This document shows positions 46,059-54,729 of a stretch of DNA of 64,000 nucleotides, one piece after another. The stretch covers positions 186,001 through 250,000 of the forward strand of contig NZ_JARZHG010000014.1 of the NCBI RefSeq assembly GCF_029946505.1. Direction: 5' to 3'. The notes under the pieces are model-generated. The model was not told the origin of the DNA, ran no database searches, and saw only the letters and a program-made list of their open reading frames with translations. The stretch comes from Polyangium sp. y55x31 (lineage in GTDB: Bacteria > Myxococcota_A > Polyangia > Polyangiales > Polyangiaceae). The position numbers and the translations under genes are program-made. Every line of letters starts with the position of its first letter. The first letter of the stretch is position 1.

Positions 46059-46915
46059 CGGGCGAGCGCCTCGAACCACGGCCGGAGCGGGCGCGTCCCT
46101 CGCGCCTCGGCCACCGAATCCGTGGTCGTGACGGCCGCGACGAACTCCAGCATGTCGGACAGGCGCGGATGCGGCAGGCGCAGGACGGCGCTCCAGAATC
46201 GGAACGCGAAGGGAGGCACGTGCATGATCCGTGGCTTCTTTCCGAGGACGTCGAACGCGAGCCGCATGATCTCCTCGCGGGTCAAGACCTCCGGGCCGCC
46301 CACGGGGACGAATTCGGGACCTTCCTCGACGACGGAGACCATGGCCTCGGCGACGCAGATCGGATGCACCGGATTGGCCTTCGCCGTGCCGTCGCCGGCG
46401 ACGGATCCGAACCCCTTGCGGGCCATGGTGATCAGATCGCCGAGCGCCGAATAAATCCCGGTTGGCCGGACGAACGAGCACGAGAGGCCCGAGGCGCGCA
46501 GCATGTCCTCCGTCTCGAGGTGCGCCCGGATGTACCGCGTGTGATCGTATCCGGGCCCGGGGTGCGCCGAGAGGTACACGAAACGTTTGGACGAGGCGCG
46601 CCGAGCCGCTTCGAGGAGGTTTTCGTGGGCGACGACGTCCACGTCGCGGAAAGACCGGCGCTCGGCCATCCCGAGCGCCACGTTCGCGCCGAGGCAGGAC
46701 ACGACGACGTCGATCCCCGCGAGCGCCTCGCCGAGCGAATCCGCGCGCGTCGCGTCCCCGAGGACGACCTCGCTCGCGAGCGGGCGGATCTTCTCGGCAT
46801 TCTTCGCGCTCCGGGAGAACGTTCGCACGAAATGGCCACGCTCGCAGAGCAATCGCAATACCTCGGAGCCGACGGCGCCGGTCGCGCCGGCGAGCAGGAT
46901 GCGTGGTCCACTCAT
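46052..46915 (-). CDS. NAD(P)-binding SDR/NmrA-like protein
   Basis: 287 residues. The N-terminal Rossmann motif is I-L-L-A-G-A-T-G-A-V-G-S-E-V, with E-V-V-L-G-D-A-T-R and V-V-V-S-C-L-G-A typical of atypical short-chain dehydrogenases of the NmrA/ubiquinone-NDUFA9-like group. The Y-x3-K catalytic pair is not obvious; Y-D-H-T-R-Y is at the expected place. It could be a redox sensor or a chaperone-like NAD(P)H-binding protein. The gene starts seven bases after the FHA-NtrC gene and shares its operon. It overlaps the 3' end of the convergent citrate-synthase-like gene by seven bases. Confidence 0.83.
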   Translation of the reverse strand: MSGPRILLAGATGAVGSEVLRLLCERGHFVRTFSRSAKNAEKIRPLASEVVLGDATRADSLGEALAGIDVVVSCLGANVALGMAERRSFRDVDVVAHENLLEAARRASSKRFVYLSAHPGPGYDHTRYIRAHLETEDMLRASGLSCSFVRPTGIYSALGDLITMARKGFGSVAGDGTAKANPVHPICVAEAMVSVVEEGPEFVPVGGPEVLTREEIMRLAFDVLGKKPRIMHVPPFAFRFWSAVLRLPHPRLSDMLEFVAAVTTTDSVAEARGTRPLRPWFEALARQ

Positions 46916-46922
46916 GAGAACC

Positions 46923-48395
46923 TCACTCGCTCGTCGCCCGGATCCCGAACCGGGCCATCAATCGCTGCAAATGCCTCCGATCCACGCCTGCCTCGCGCGC
47001 CGCCCGCGACACGTTGCCGCCCGACTGCGCGAGAATGGCCTCCACGTAGGCCCGCTCGAAGCGCTCGACCCAGGCGTCCTTCGCCTCGTGATACGGCAGC
47101 TTCAAGAGATTCGCCTCGACCCCGCTCGCGTGCGCCGTCTCCTTCGGCGCCTCGGGATTCGGCGGGGCCTCGGCCCTGCGCTCCTCGGCCCGCGGGCTCA
47201 CCGCGGGCTCGCCCGGCGCGGCGAAGGCGCCGAGCACGGCCCAGCGCTCCACGATGTTGCGCAGCTCCCGCACGTTGCCCGGGAAATCGTAGCGGGAGAG
47301 CATCGCGATCGCCGTCTCGTCGAGCCGCGCGCAGGGCTGTAGCCCCGACGCCGCACGCCGCCGCGCGAGCTCGTCCTGGATGTGATCCACAAGCAGCCTG
47401 AGGTCCTCGATCCGCGTCCGGAGCGGCGGCACCCGCACGATCACCACCGCGAGCCGATAGTAGAGATCCTGCCGGAACCGCCCCGCCTGCACCTCGCGCG
47501 CGAGGGATCGGTTCGTCGCCGCCACGATACGCACGTCGACCGAGCGCGACCGATCCGAGCCCACGGCCTTGACCTCGCGCCGTTCGAGCGCGCGGAGCAG
47601 CTTCGCTTGCATGTCGAGCGGCAGCTCGCCGACCTCGTCGAGGAAGATCGTCCCTCGGTCCGCCGCCACGAACGCGCCAGGCCGCTCGCGCACCGCGCCC
47701 GTGAATGCGCCCTTCTCGTGCCCGAAGAGCTCGCTCTCCAGGAGCTCCCGCGGGATCGCCCCGCAGTTCACCGCGACGAACGCGCCCGCGCGCCCGCTCG
47801 CCTCGTGCAGACCCTCGGCCGCGAGCTCCTTGCCCGTGCCCGTCTCGCCTTCGAGCAGCACCGTGAGATCACTCGCGGCCACGCGCTCGAGCAGCGCGAA
47901 CATCTCGCGCATCGCGGGGCTCGCGCCGAGCATGCGGCCGAAGCGCGCGCGGGGGCTGATCTCCTGCTCCACCGTCTCGGCGAGGGGTTCGAGGCGCAGC
48001 ACGCTGTTGCCGAGGCGCACGAGCGTGTCGTCCGTGATGGCCACGCGCTCGATGCGCAGGTCGCCCACGAACGTGCCGTTCGTGGAGCCGAAGTCCGTGA
48101 GCGAAAAGCCGTGGGGTCCGAGGCGCACGGCGAGGTGCTCGCGCGAGACGGCCGGGTCGCGCAAGGTCACGTCGACGTCGGGGCTACTGCCCACGCGCAC
48201 CTCGTCCTGCGCGAAGACGTGCGCGGCGCCTTGATCACGCGCGTCGGGCGCGTCGACCACGACCACGCGCAGCTTGCGGATCCGGCGCACCGAGGGGCCG
48301 CTCGTCGCGTCGATCACCTCGGTCACGGGCCTTCGACCCCCCGACCCGCTCGGGGCGCTGCCGAGCAATTTCGTCCTGCTCTCGCCGTCGCTCAT
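46923..48395 (-). CDS. FHA-domain sigma-54-dependent activator
   Basis: 490 residues. The N-terminal FHA domain (about 45-135) has the phosphothreonine-binding pattern V-R-V-G-S-S, S-R-E-H-L-A-V and [10 protein letters not shown]. The AAA+ domain (about 155-390) has Walker A G-E-T-G-T-G-K-E, the canonical GAFTGA loop near 227, Walker [10 protein letters not shown], and D-L-Y-Y-R-L. A Fis-type helix-turn-helix ends the protein ([14 protein letters not shown]). There is no receiver domain, so it should respond to Ser/Thr phosphorylation. Its ATG overlaps the stop of the kinase gene upstream, which makes that kinase the prime candidate. Confidence 0.92.
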   Translation of the reverse strand: MSDGESRTKLLGSAPSGSGGRRPVTEVIDATSGPSVRRIRKLRVVVVDAPDARDQGAAHVFAQDEVRVGSSPDVDVTLRDPAVSREHLAVRLGPHGFSLTDFGSTNGTFVGDLRIERVAITDDTLVRLGNSVLRLEPLAETVEQEISPRARFGRMLGASPAMREMFALLERVAASDLTVLLEGETGTGKELAAEGLHEASGRAGAFVAVNCGAIPRELLESELFGHEKGAFTGAVRERPGAFVAADRGTIFLDEVGELPLDMQAKLLRALERREVKAVGSDRSRSVDVRIVAATNRSLAREVQAGRFRQDLYYRLAVVIVRVPPLRTRIEDLRLLVDHIQDELARRRAASGLQPCARLDETAIAMLSRYDFPGNVRELRNIVERWAVLGAFAAPGEPAVSPRAEERRAEAPPNPEAPKETAHASGVEANLLKLPYHEAKDAWVERFERAYVEAILAQSGGNVSRAAREAGVDRRHLQRLMARFGIRATSE

Positions 48396-49732
48396 GGCTC
48401 GCGCTCCTCCGCCTCCTCGTCGTCGTTGTTGGTCGCGCCCTTCTTCGGGGCGACGAGCACCACGTGCTCGTTCGGGCGCACGCGGAACGTGTACTCACGC
48501 CGCCCGCCCTTCGCTAGCACGACGGCGACCGTGTGATCACCGCTCCTGAGCTCCAGCCTTCCATCTGCGGGCAACGCCACCTTCTCCCCGTCGACCTCGA
48601 CGTGCGCGCGCCGAGGCACGACCCCGGCGAGCGAGACGGAGCCGCGCGGGTTGCGCGGCGGGAGGCGCGCCGAGAATTGCCCCATCGCGAAGAGCAGCAC
48701 CGCGCCGAGGGCCACGGCGAGATATATGCCGACGGAGCGTCGAGGCGGCGGCGCGGGCCGGGGCGAAGGCGCGGGCTCGGGTTCGGGCTCGGGTTCGCGC
48801 GCAGGCTCGGCGAGCGCGGGCGGCGGGGTCTTTTCGGACAAACCTCGCGCCTCGGGCGCCGGCAGCCGCGCGAGCGCCGTTCGTTCCTCGGAGGCGCGCG
48901 CGCGATGCGCCTCCACGCGCGCGGCGAGCGCCTCCCGATCGAGCGCGAGCGCTTCGAGGCCCGCCGCGATCGACGCGCTCGTGGGCCTGCGCGAGGCCTC
49001 CCGCGCGAGCGCCGCCGCGAGCCCAGGAATGCGCGCCTCCCACGCCGCGAGCGCCCGCGGCGGATCCCCGCGCGCGCCTGCCGATGCGAGGTCGTCCTCG
49101 GGGAAGATGCGCCGCCCGAGCGCGCACTCCGCCACCACCACGGCCCATCCGTAGACGTCGCTCGCGGGGCTCGCCTCGCCGGGCAAGGCCGCCTCCGGGG
49201 CCAGATATCCCGGCGTCCCCGCGACCTCGGGGCGCGCCTCGCCCGCGCGCCTCGCGAGGCCGAGGTCGACGAGCTTCGCCTCGCCGGTCTCGTCGATCAT
49301 CACGTTCGAGGCGGCGAGGTCGCCGTGCACCCAGCCCTTCTCGTGCAGCGCCGCGAGCGCTCGCGCCACGTCGAGCGCCACGGCGCGCGCGGCTCCTTCC
49401 GGCATCGGCTCCGCGCCGGGGGCGAGCTCGTCGAGCGGCGCGCCGCGCACGTGCTCGATGGCCACGTACGGCAGACCTGCGAGCTCGCCTCGCGCCGAAA
49501 GGGCGGGCAGCGCCGAGGCGCGCACCTCCGCGAGCACCTCGCCTTCGCGCTGGATGGCTTGCGCGGCGCGGCCCGAGGCGCGTTCGCCCAGCACGGGCCG
49601 CTTCAGCACGAACGTCTGACCGCTCCGGTCGCCGAGCCGGACGGCGACGAGCACGTCCGACATGGCCCGCCGCGCGATTCGCTGGACGAGGAGGAAGTCG
49701 CCGAAGAGCTCGGGCACGAACGGCGCGGGCAC
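48392..49732 (-). CDS. atypical Ser/Thr kinase with transmembrane helix and PEGA-like domain
   Basis: 446 residues from the GTG at 49732. The kinase fold is recognisable but divergent. The Gly loop is lost ([10 protein letters not shown]). The Lys is kept (F-V-L-K-R-P). The catalytic loop reads H-G-D-L-A-A-S-N at about 136-143, and D-L-G replaces D-F-G near 155. The catalytic Asp and Asn remain, so activity is possible. A Pro/Glu-rich linker, one transmembrane helix ([13 protein letters not shown]) and a PEGA-like beta domain ([16 protein letters not shown]) follow. Its stop overlaps the FHA-activator start. TACCCT ends six bases before the GTG. Confidence 0.85.
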   Translation of the reverse strand: MPAPFVPELFGDFLLVQRIARRAMSDVLVAVRLGDRSGQTFVLKRPVLGERASGRAAQAIQREGEVLAEVRASALPALSARGELAGLPYVAIEHVRGAPLDELAPGAEPMPEGAARAVALDVARALAALHEKGWVHGDLAASNVMIDETGEAKLVDLGLARRAGEARPEVAGTPGYLAPEAALPGEASPASDVYGWAVVVAECALGRRIFPEDDLASAGARGDPPRALAAWEARIPGLAAALAREASRRPTSASIAAGLEALALDREALAARVEAHRARASEERTALARLPAPEARGLSEKTPPPALAEPAREPEPEPEPAPSPRPAPPPRRSVGIYLAVALGAVLLFAMGQFSARLPPRNPRGSVSLAGVVPRRAHVEVDGEKVALPADGRLELRSGDHTVAVVLAKGGRREYTFRVRPNEHVVLVAPKKGATNNDDEEAEEREP

Positions 49733-49738
49733 GGGCGG

Positions 49739-49744
49739 AGGGTA
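49739..49744 (-). promoter_or_regulatory. -10 box TACCCT of the kinase/FHA/SDR operon
   Basis: On the minus strand GGCTACCCT is followed by six bases and the GTG at 49732. The same hexamer and spacing occur before 56283. Confidence 0.45.
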
Positions 49745-49866
49745 GCCGAGAACGGCCCCCGGCGGACACCTTCGCGCGGGATCCGGGAACCTTCTGCTTT
49801 CCGCGGCGTCCACACCCGCCACACAGGGCCGCTCCGCAGGCGTGATCCGGCCCGAGGAAGGTCGTC

Positions 49867-52800
49867 ATGCGTCGTCATCGTCCTCTCGTCGCGGCCCACA
49901 CCCTCGCCCTTGTCGCGGGCCTCTCCGGATGCCTCGCCGCGCCGGGCGAGGTCGACGGCGAACAGGCCCTGCCTGCCGCGACCCGCGGCGCCCCCGCCAT
50001 TCTCGAAACGGCCGCCGGCATCCGCGAGGACGACTTCCTTCAAGACGAGAACGAATTCACGACGCTCGTGGCTCCCCGTGGCTTCGGCACGATCACGGGG
50101 CGCCTCCCGGGCACGAGCACCGTCGTCCCCGGCGTGCGTTTGCGAGCGCATTCCGTGCGCGTGACCATTCGCGATGGATTCGCCCGCACCGAGATCGAGG
50201 AGGAGCTCGCGAACGACACGCCGACGGTCCTCGAAGGCCGCTACGTCTTCCCGCTCCCGCCGGACGCGAGCCTCTCGCGGCTCGCGCTCTGGGTCGGCGA
50301 CGAGCTCGTCGAGGGCGAGATGGTCGAGCGTGATCGAGCGGCCCGCATTTTCCAGGGCATCGTCGACGACACGGTGCGCCCGCGCGACCCGGCGCTGCTC
50401 GAATGGACGCAGAACAGCTCCTTCTCCCTGAAAATTTTCCCGATGCCGGCGCGCGGCAGCCGCAAGGTGATCCTCGCGTACGACGAGGTCCTGCCCGTGA
50501 CGAAGGGCGTCGCGCGGTACACGTATCCGCTTTCTCTCGGCGAGGATCGCGCGGTCAGGATGGATTCGTTCCGCGTGCACGTCACGGTCGAGGACGCGGG
50601 CGGCGCGGCGGCGGAGGCGAAGGTCCTCGGGCATGCGGCCTCGCTCCGCACCGAGGCGGGCCGCCTCGAAGCCGATTTTCAGGCTGATTCGTTTGTCCCG
50701 AATGCCGATTTCGTCCTCGAATTCCCGCGCCCCCAGGCGGAGATCCTGCCCGTCGCGGTGGAGAGCGGGGGCGACGGCCGCGGGTTTTTCGCGGTTCGTG
50801 TCCCGGTCCCGACGGCGCCCGAGGCCAGCTCCATCGAGCCGCGCAATGAAAAGGTGTTCGTCCTCGACGCGAGCCACGGTGTCACGCGTGAGGGCCTCTC
50901 GGCCGAGGTCACGGTCGCGGAGACCATGTTGCGCCGATTGCGGGAAGGCGAGCGGTTTGCCGTCCTCCTTTGCGACAGCGCGTGCGTCTCCTATCCCGAG
51001 CGTGGCCTCTCCGCGAAGAGCGACACGTCCCTCGCCGACGCCTCCCGATTCTTGCACGAGCGCGCGCCGCAGGGCGCCTCGGATCTCGCCTCGGCTCTCG
51101 TCTCCGCGATTTCACGCATCGAGACGCAGGGCCGCGGGCAGGTCGTTTATCTCGGCGACGGCGCGCCCTCGGCGGGGGAGCTGAAGGTCGATTCGATTGC
51201 GGCGCGTGTACGCCCGGTTCTGTCGGACAAACAGGCCGAGCTTCGCCTGGTCGGCGCCGGTCCCTCCATTGACGAGCTCGTCCTCGGTGGGCTCGCGGAG
51301 GAGCTGTCTGCTTCCTATGAGCGGCTCGCGGCGGGCAGCGGATCCCTCGCGCAGCGCGCGCTCGGCCTCGCGAAGGGCCTCGACGTCCCGCTCCTCGTGA
51401 ATGCGCGGCTCACCCTGCCGGCGGGCTTCGCCGACGTATTTCCGCGCAAGATCCCGGCCGTGCGCGCCGGGGAAGAGATCGTCCTCGTGGGCCGACTCTC
51501 CGGGGCGCCCTCGGCGGAGAGCGCGACCGTGGAGCTTGCGGGCGAATTCGATGGCATGCACGTCCTCGAAGCACGGACGCTCTCGTTCTCCGCGGCGCCG
51601 GGCGCCGATCGAAAGGTCATTGCGCGGCGCTGGGCCACGGAGCGCATCGGCGAGCTCGGCCGGCGCGCGGACGACGACGCGGCCAAGGAGACCGTCTCGC
51701 TCTCCCAGCAATACCACGTGCAGAGCCGCCTGACCTCGCTGCTCGTCCTGGAGAACGACCGCATGTTCGCCGCCTTCGGCATTCCGCGCACGCAGGGCAA
51801 GAATGGCCTCTCCTCGGAGGTCGAGACCGGTCTCGGGCACCTCGGCAGGGCGCCTTCCGATGCGATCGGCGATTCGTTCGGCGCGGGCGGCCTCGGTTTG
51901 TCCGGGGTCGGCGAGGGCGGGGGCGGGACGGGGCAAGGGTTTGGCTCGGGCCATGGAAGGCTCGGTTCGATCGGCACGGGGACGGCTGAAATGGGGAGCC
52001 ACGCGAGCCGGTCGGTCCCGAGCGTCCGCATGGGCGCGACGACCGTGAGCGGTCGAATGCCCCCCGAGGTCATCCAGCGCATCGTGCGGCAGAATTTCGG
52101 GCGCTTCCGGCTCTGCTACGAGAATGGTCTCCGATCGAATCCGACCCTCACGGGCCGCGTTGCCGTCCGGTTCGTCATCGGCCGCGACGGCTCGGTCGTG
52201 TCCGTGGCCAATGGCGGCAGCGATCTGCCGAATGCCGACGTCGTCAACTGCGTGATTCGTGGCTTCCAGGGCCTCTCGTTCCCCCAGCCGGAGGTCGGAA
52301 CCATCACGGTGGTGTATCCGGTCCTGTTTTCACCCGACGGCGGCGGCACGCGCTCCTCGCGCCCGTGGGGCCTTTCGCGTCATTGGGGCGGGTCCTCCTC
52401 CTGGATCGGCAAAGCGGACGAGGCCTGGCGCAGCGCCGGAAAGGACACGCTCGAAAAGCTCGAAAAATCGTCCCTGGAATCGCCCGAGAGCCGCCGCGCG
52501 CGCGAAGCGTGGGTCACGGGCCTGCTCGCGCGTGGTCGATTCGAGGAGGCGCTCCGCGAGGCGTCGAAATACGTCGAGCTCGACCCCGACCGCGCCCGCG
52601 CGCACGAGCTCCATGCCGAGGCCGCGGCCGCGCTCGGCGAGGACGACACCGCGCTCGTCGCGCTCGATACCCAGGTGGAGCTCGACCCTTCGAATGCATC
52701 GGCCCACAAGCGCGCCGCGCGCGCCTTCGAGGCGTCCGGCGACGAGCGCCGCGCCTGCGCGCATTTCCGCTCGTATGCCGAGCTGCGCCCATTCGACCAG

Positions 52801-53262
52801 GACGGCGCCTACGAGGCGCTCCGCTGCCGCGCCCGCGTGCTCGGCGAGCGAGAGGCCGTGCTCGCGGCCCTTGCGGCCCAGAAAAACCCGAGCAAGCGCC
52901 TCGTGTCCCTGCGCGAAGCCCTCGAAAAAGGCGAGGCGCCGGCCTATGCGGCGGGGGATCCCGGCGGCGAACGAATCTCGGTGAAACTCACGTGCGGCGA
53001 GGGCGTGGAAGGTTGTCCCCGGGTCGTCGTCATCGATCCTGCGGGTCGCGTCACGACGCCGATCGTGCCCGGGACGGGCCGCTCGGGCGCGTCGTGGGTC
53101 ACGGCGAATGCGTCGGGCGGGACGTATCGCGTCCTCGTGACCGGCGGCCTCCCGGCCGCGAAGGGAGAGCTCGTGGTTCGTCTGGACGATACAATCAAGA
53201 AGTTCGATGTGCGCGGCGGGGAGGGCGCGCGGACGGCGGCGGTGGTCTCGGTCGACCTCTGA
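49867..53262 (+). CDS. VIT / von Willebrand A / AgmX-TonB-like / TPR lipoprotein
   Basis: 1131 residues. The signal peptide ends L-S-G-C (lipobox). Domains in order: VIT (about 85-215, with V-L-E-G-R-Y-V-F-P-L-P and A-R-I-F-Q-G-I-V-D-D); von Willebrand A (about 325-490, MIDAS segment D-A-S-H-G, degenerate at the last Ser); a Gly-rich stretch (about 675-705); an AgmX/PglI-type TonB-like domain (about 728-821, with I-V-R-Q-N-F-G-R-F-R-L-C-Y-E and G-R-V-A-V-R-F-V-I-G-R-D-G); TPR repeats (about 870-995); and a final beta domain. I infer a large periplasmic or outer-membrane scaffold. AgmX-type domains are linked to motility and envelope complexes in Myxococcus. Confidence 0.87.
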   Translation: MRRHRPLVAAHTLALVAGLSGCLAAPGEVDGEQALPAATRGAPAILETAAGIREDDFLQDENEFTTLVAPRGFGTITGRLPGTSTVVPGVRLRAHSVRVTIRDGFARTEIEEELANDTPTVLEGRYVFPLPPDASLSRLALWVGDELVEGEMVERDRAARIFQGIVDDTVRPRDPALLEWTQNSSFSLKIFPMPARGSRKVILAYDEVLPVTKGVARYTYPLSLGEDRAVRMDSFRVHVTVEDAGGAAAEAKVLGHAASLRTEAGRLEADFQADSFVPNADFVLEFPRPQAEILPVAVESGGDGRGFFAVRVPVPTAPEASSIEPRNEKVFVLDASHGVTREGLSAEVTVAETMLRRLREGERFAVLLCDSACVSYPERGLSAKSDTSLADASRFLHERAPQGASDLASALVSAISRIETQGRGQVVYLGDGAPSAGELKVDSIAARVRPVLSDKQAELRLVGAGPSIDELVLGGLAEELSASYERLAAGSGSLAQRALGLAKGLDVPLLVNARLTLPAGFADVFPRKIPAVRAGEEIVLVGRLSGAPSAESATVELAGEFDGMHVLEARTLSFSAAPGADRKVIARRWATERIGELGRRADDDAAKETVSLSQQYHVQSRLTSLLVLENDRMFAAFGIPRTQGKNGLSSEVETGLGHLGRAPSDAIGDSFGAGGLGLSGVGEGGGGTGQGFGSGHGRLGSIGTGTAEMGSHASRSVPSVRMGATTVSGRMPPEVIQRIVRQNFGRFRLCYENGLRSNPTLTGRVAVRFVIGRDGSVVSVANGGSDLPNADVVNCVIRGFQGLSFPQPEVGTITVVYPVLFSPDGGGTRSSRPWGLSRHWGGSSSWIGKADEAWRSAGKDTLEKLEKSSLESPESRRAREAWVTGLLARGRFEEALREASKYVELDPDRARAHELHAEAAAALGEDDTALVALDTQVELDPSNASAHKRAARAFEASGDERRACAHFRSYAELRPFDQDGAYEALRCRARVLGEREAVLAALAAQKNPSKRLVSLREALEKGEAPAYAAGDPGGERISVKLTCGEGVEGCPRVVVIDPAGRVTTPIVPGTGRSGASWVTANASGGTYRVLVTGGLPAAKGELVVRLDDTIKKFDVRGGEGARTAAVVSVDL

Positions 53263-53284
53263 TAGGAGAAAAACCGAGCGCCGC

Positions 53285-53407
53285 GTGGAGGCACGGATCC
53301 GCGCGTGGGTCAATGGTTTTTTGCGACGCTGGGATATCCCGCAACCTCACCGCGTCCGTGAGCTGGTCGCCAAGCTGCTTGACATGACAGCAGGACAACT
53401 CGCATAG
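53285..53407 (+). CDS. possible small protein of 40 residues
   Basis: From GTG 53285 the frame reads E-A-R-I-R-A-W-V-N-G-F-L-R-R-W-D and ends D-M-T-A-G-Q-L-A before TAG 53405. The composition is that of an amphipathic helical protein and unlike a random shadow frame. The nearest AGGAG is about 18 bases upstream, which is too far for a good ribosome site. It could be a true small gene between the VIT protein and TerB genes, or the remnant of a longer one. Confidence 0.4.
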   Translation: MEARIRAWVNGFLRRWDIPQPHRVRELVAKLLDMTAGQLA

Positions 53408-53440
53408 TCACGGCTTCTCTCGTACAGGGGAGTGGAAGCC

Positions 53441-53851
53441 ATGGGCTTGTTCGATGGATTTGGCAACAATCGGATCAACTTGACGCCTCAGCTCGCGCTC
53501 GTCGCGGGCATGATCTACATCAGCGCGGCCGATGGGCAGCTCGACGACTCCGAGGCGGGCGACATCCTCAAGGTGGTCCCCGATCGGCGCGTCCTCGAGG
53601 AGGCGCTCAACTACGTGCGGCGTACGCCTTATCAGCAGTTCCTCGACGGGGCCACGCGCGTGATGTCGCCGGCGCAGAAGATGTGCCTGATCCTCAACGC
53701 CGCCGACATGGCGATGGGCGACGGGTACCTCGCGCCGCAGGAGCAGCAGATGCTCGTCCTCATGGCCCAGGTCTTCCAGATCCCGGACGCCCACCTGCAT
53801 CCCTACATCCAGGCCTTCATGATCAAGAACAACCTCACCGTGTTCCAGTGA
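53441..53851 (+). CDS. TerB-family (tellurite resistance) protein
   Basis: 136 residues from ATG 53441, with GGGGAG about ten bases before it. All-helical. Two acidic motifs in TerB style: A-A-D-G-Q-L-D-D-S-E-A-G-D in the first half and A-M-G-D-G-Y-L-A-P-Q-E-Q-Q in the second. TerB proteins bind metal ions at the membrane and occur in stress-response and phage-defence gene sets together with von Willebrand A proteins. Here the gene follows the VIT/VWA lipoprotein and overlaps or abuts the next gene, so the three may form one unit. Confidence 0.83.
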   Translation: MGLFDGFGNNRINLTPQLALVAGMIYISAADGQLDDSEAGDILKVVPDRRVLEEALNYVRRTPYQQFLDGATRVMSPAQKMCLILNAADMAMGDGYLAPQEQQMLVLMAQVFQIPDAHLHPYIQAFMIKNNLTVFQ

Positions 53852-53856
53852 CGGCC

Positions 53857-54690
53857 ATGGCAATCGACAAGATCGCGGTCTTGCGCGTCTCCGGCGATTC
53901 GCTCGCCCGCTTCGCCCCCGCCGAAGAGGGCGCGCTGGAGGGTTTTACGGCGCTCGCAGGCGAGGGCGGCGGGCCGTTTGCCGTACGCGCCGTCGAGGGC
54001 GGGGTCCTGGTGGTGCCTTTCGCGAGTTTCGAGGACCCGGACGCGCTCGCCCTGCATTTGCGCCTCCTCCTCGGCGCCGTGCTCGATGCGCATGACGATG
54101 CGCGCGGAATCCGCGTGATTTCGCACGAGGCAGCGGCCGCAGGAAAGGGGTACGACGACCTCGTGGCCGGCGAGGCGGGCGCGTGGATCCACAAAGTGGC
54201 GGCCGACGACGAGCGGCTTCCGCGCAATGCAGGGTGGAGCTTCGCCGATGCGGCGCGTGCATTCTCGACGCCCGGCACGAGGAAACGCGCGGACGCCGAA
54301 TCCAAGGAGGGCGAGAAGGCCGAGGGCGAGAAGGCCGAATCCGCGGAGGGGGATGATCCGCTGGAGAAGGCCGAAGGCAAATTCGGTCAGATCTTCTCCG
54401 CGCGCGAGGGGCGCGGCGCGCTTCGGCGCACGCTCAGCGCTGCCGTGGAGCACTCGCTCGAAGCCTCGGCGCTCGGAGCGCTGGTTTCTGCAGGCCCGAG
54501 CGAATCGGATCTGAACAAGGAGGAGCGGGCCCTCGCCGAGCCGCTCCGGCGCGGCCTCACGAGCAACCCCGACGTGATGACGGCCCTCGAAACCACGCTG
54601 CGCAAGGCCGTGGACGAGGAGCTCAAGGACGTCATCACAGGATCGGCGAAGGACGCGGCCCCGGAAGAGCCGAAAGAAGAACCGCGCTGA
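53857..54690 (+). CDS. protein of unknown function downstream of terB
   Basis: 277 residues from the ATG at 53857; a GTG at 53848 overlaps the TerB stop and is also in frame. The N-terminal 150 residues look like a compact alpha/beta domain (L-V-V-P-F-A-S-F-E-D-P-D-A-L-A-L-H-L-R-L). A Lys/Glu-rich repeat follows (three K-A-E-like units near residues 148-170), then a helical C-terminal domain (L-R-R-T-L-S-A-A-V-E-H-S-L-E-A-S-A-L). No signal peptide, no membrane helix, no family I recognise. Coupling to terB suggests a joint role. Confidence 0.72.
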   Translation: MAIDKIAVLRVSGDSLARFAPAEEGALEGFTALAGEGGGPFAVRAVEGGVLVVPFASFEDPDALALHLRLLLGAVLDAHDDARGIRVISHEAAAAGKGYDDLVAGEAGAWIHKVAADDERLPRNAGWSFADAARAFSTPGTRKRADAESKEGEKAEGEKAESAEGDDPLEKAEGKFGQIFSAREGRGALRRTLSAAVEHSLEASALGALVSAGPSESDLNKEERALAEPLRRGLTSNPDVMTALETTLRKAVDEELKDVITGSAKDAAPEEPKEEPR

Positions 54691-54729
54691 GAGCGCGAGC
54701 GCCGCGGATCGGCCGATCCGCGGCGCATG

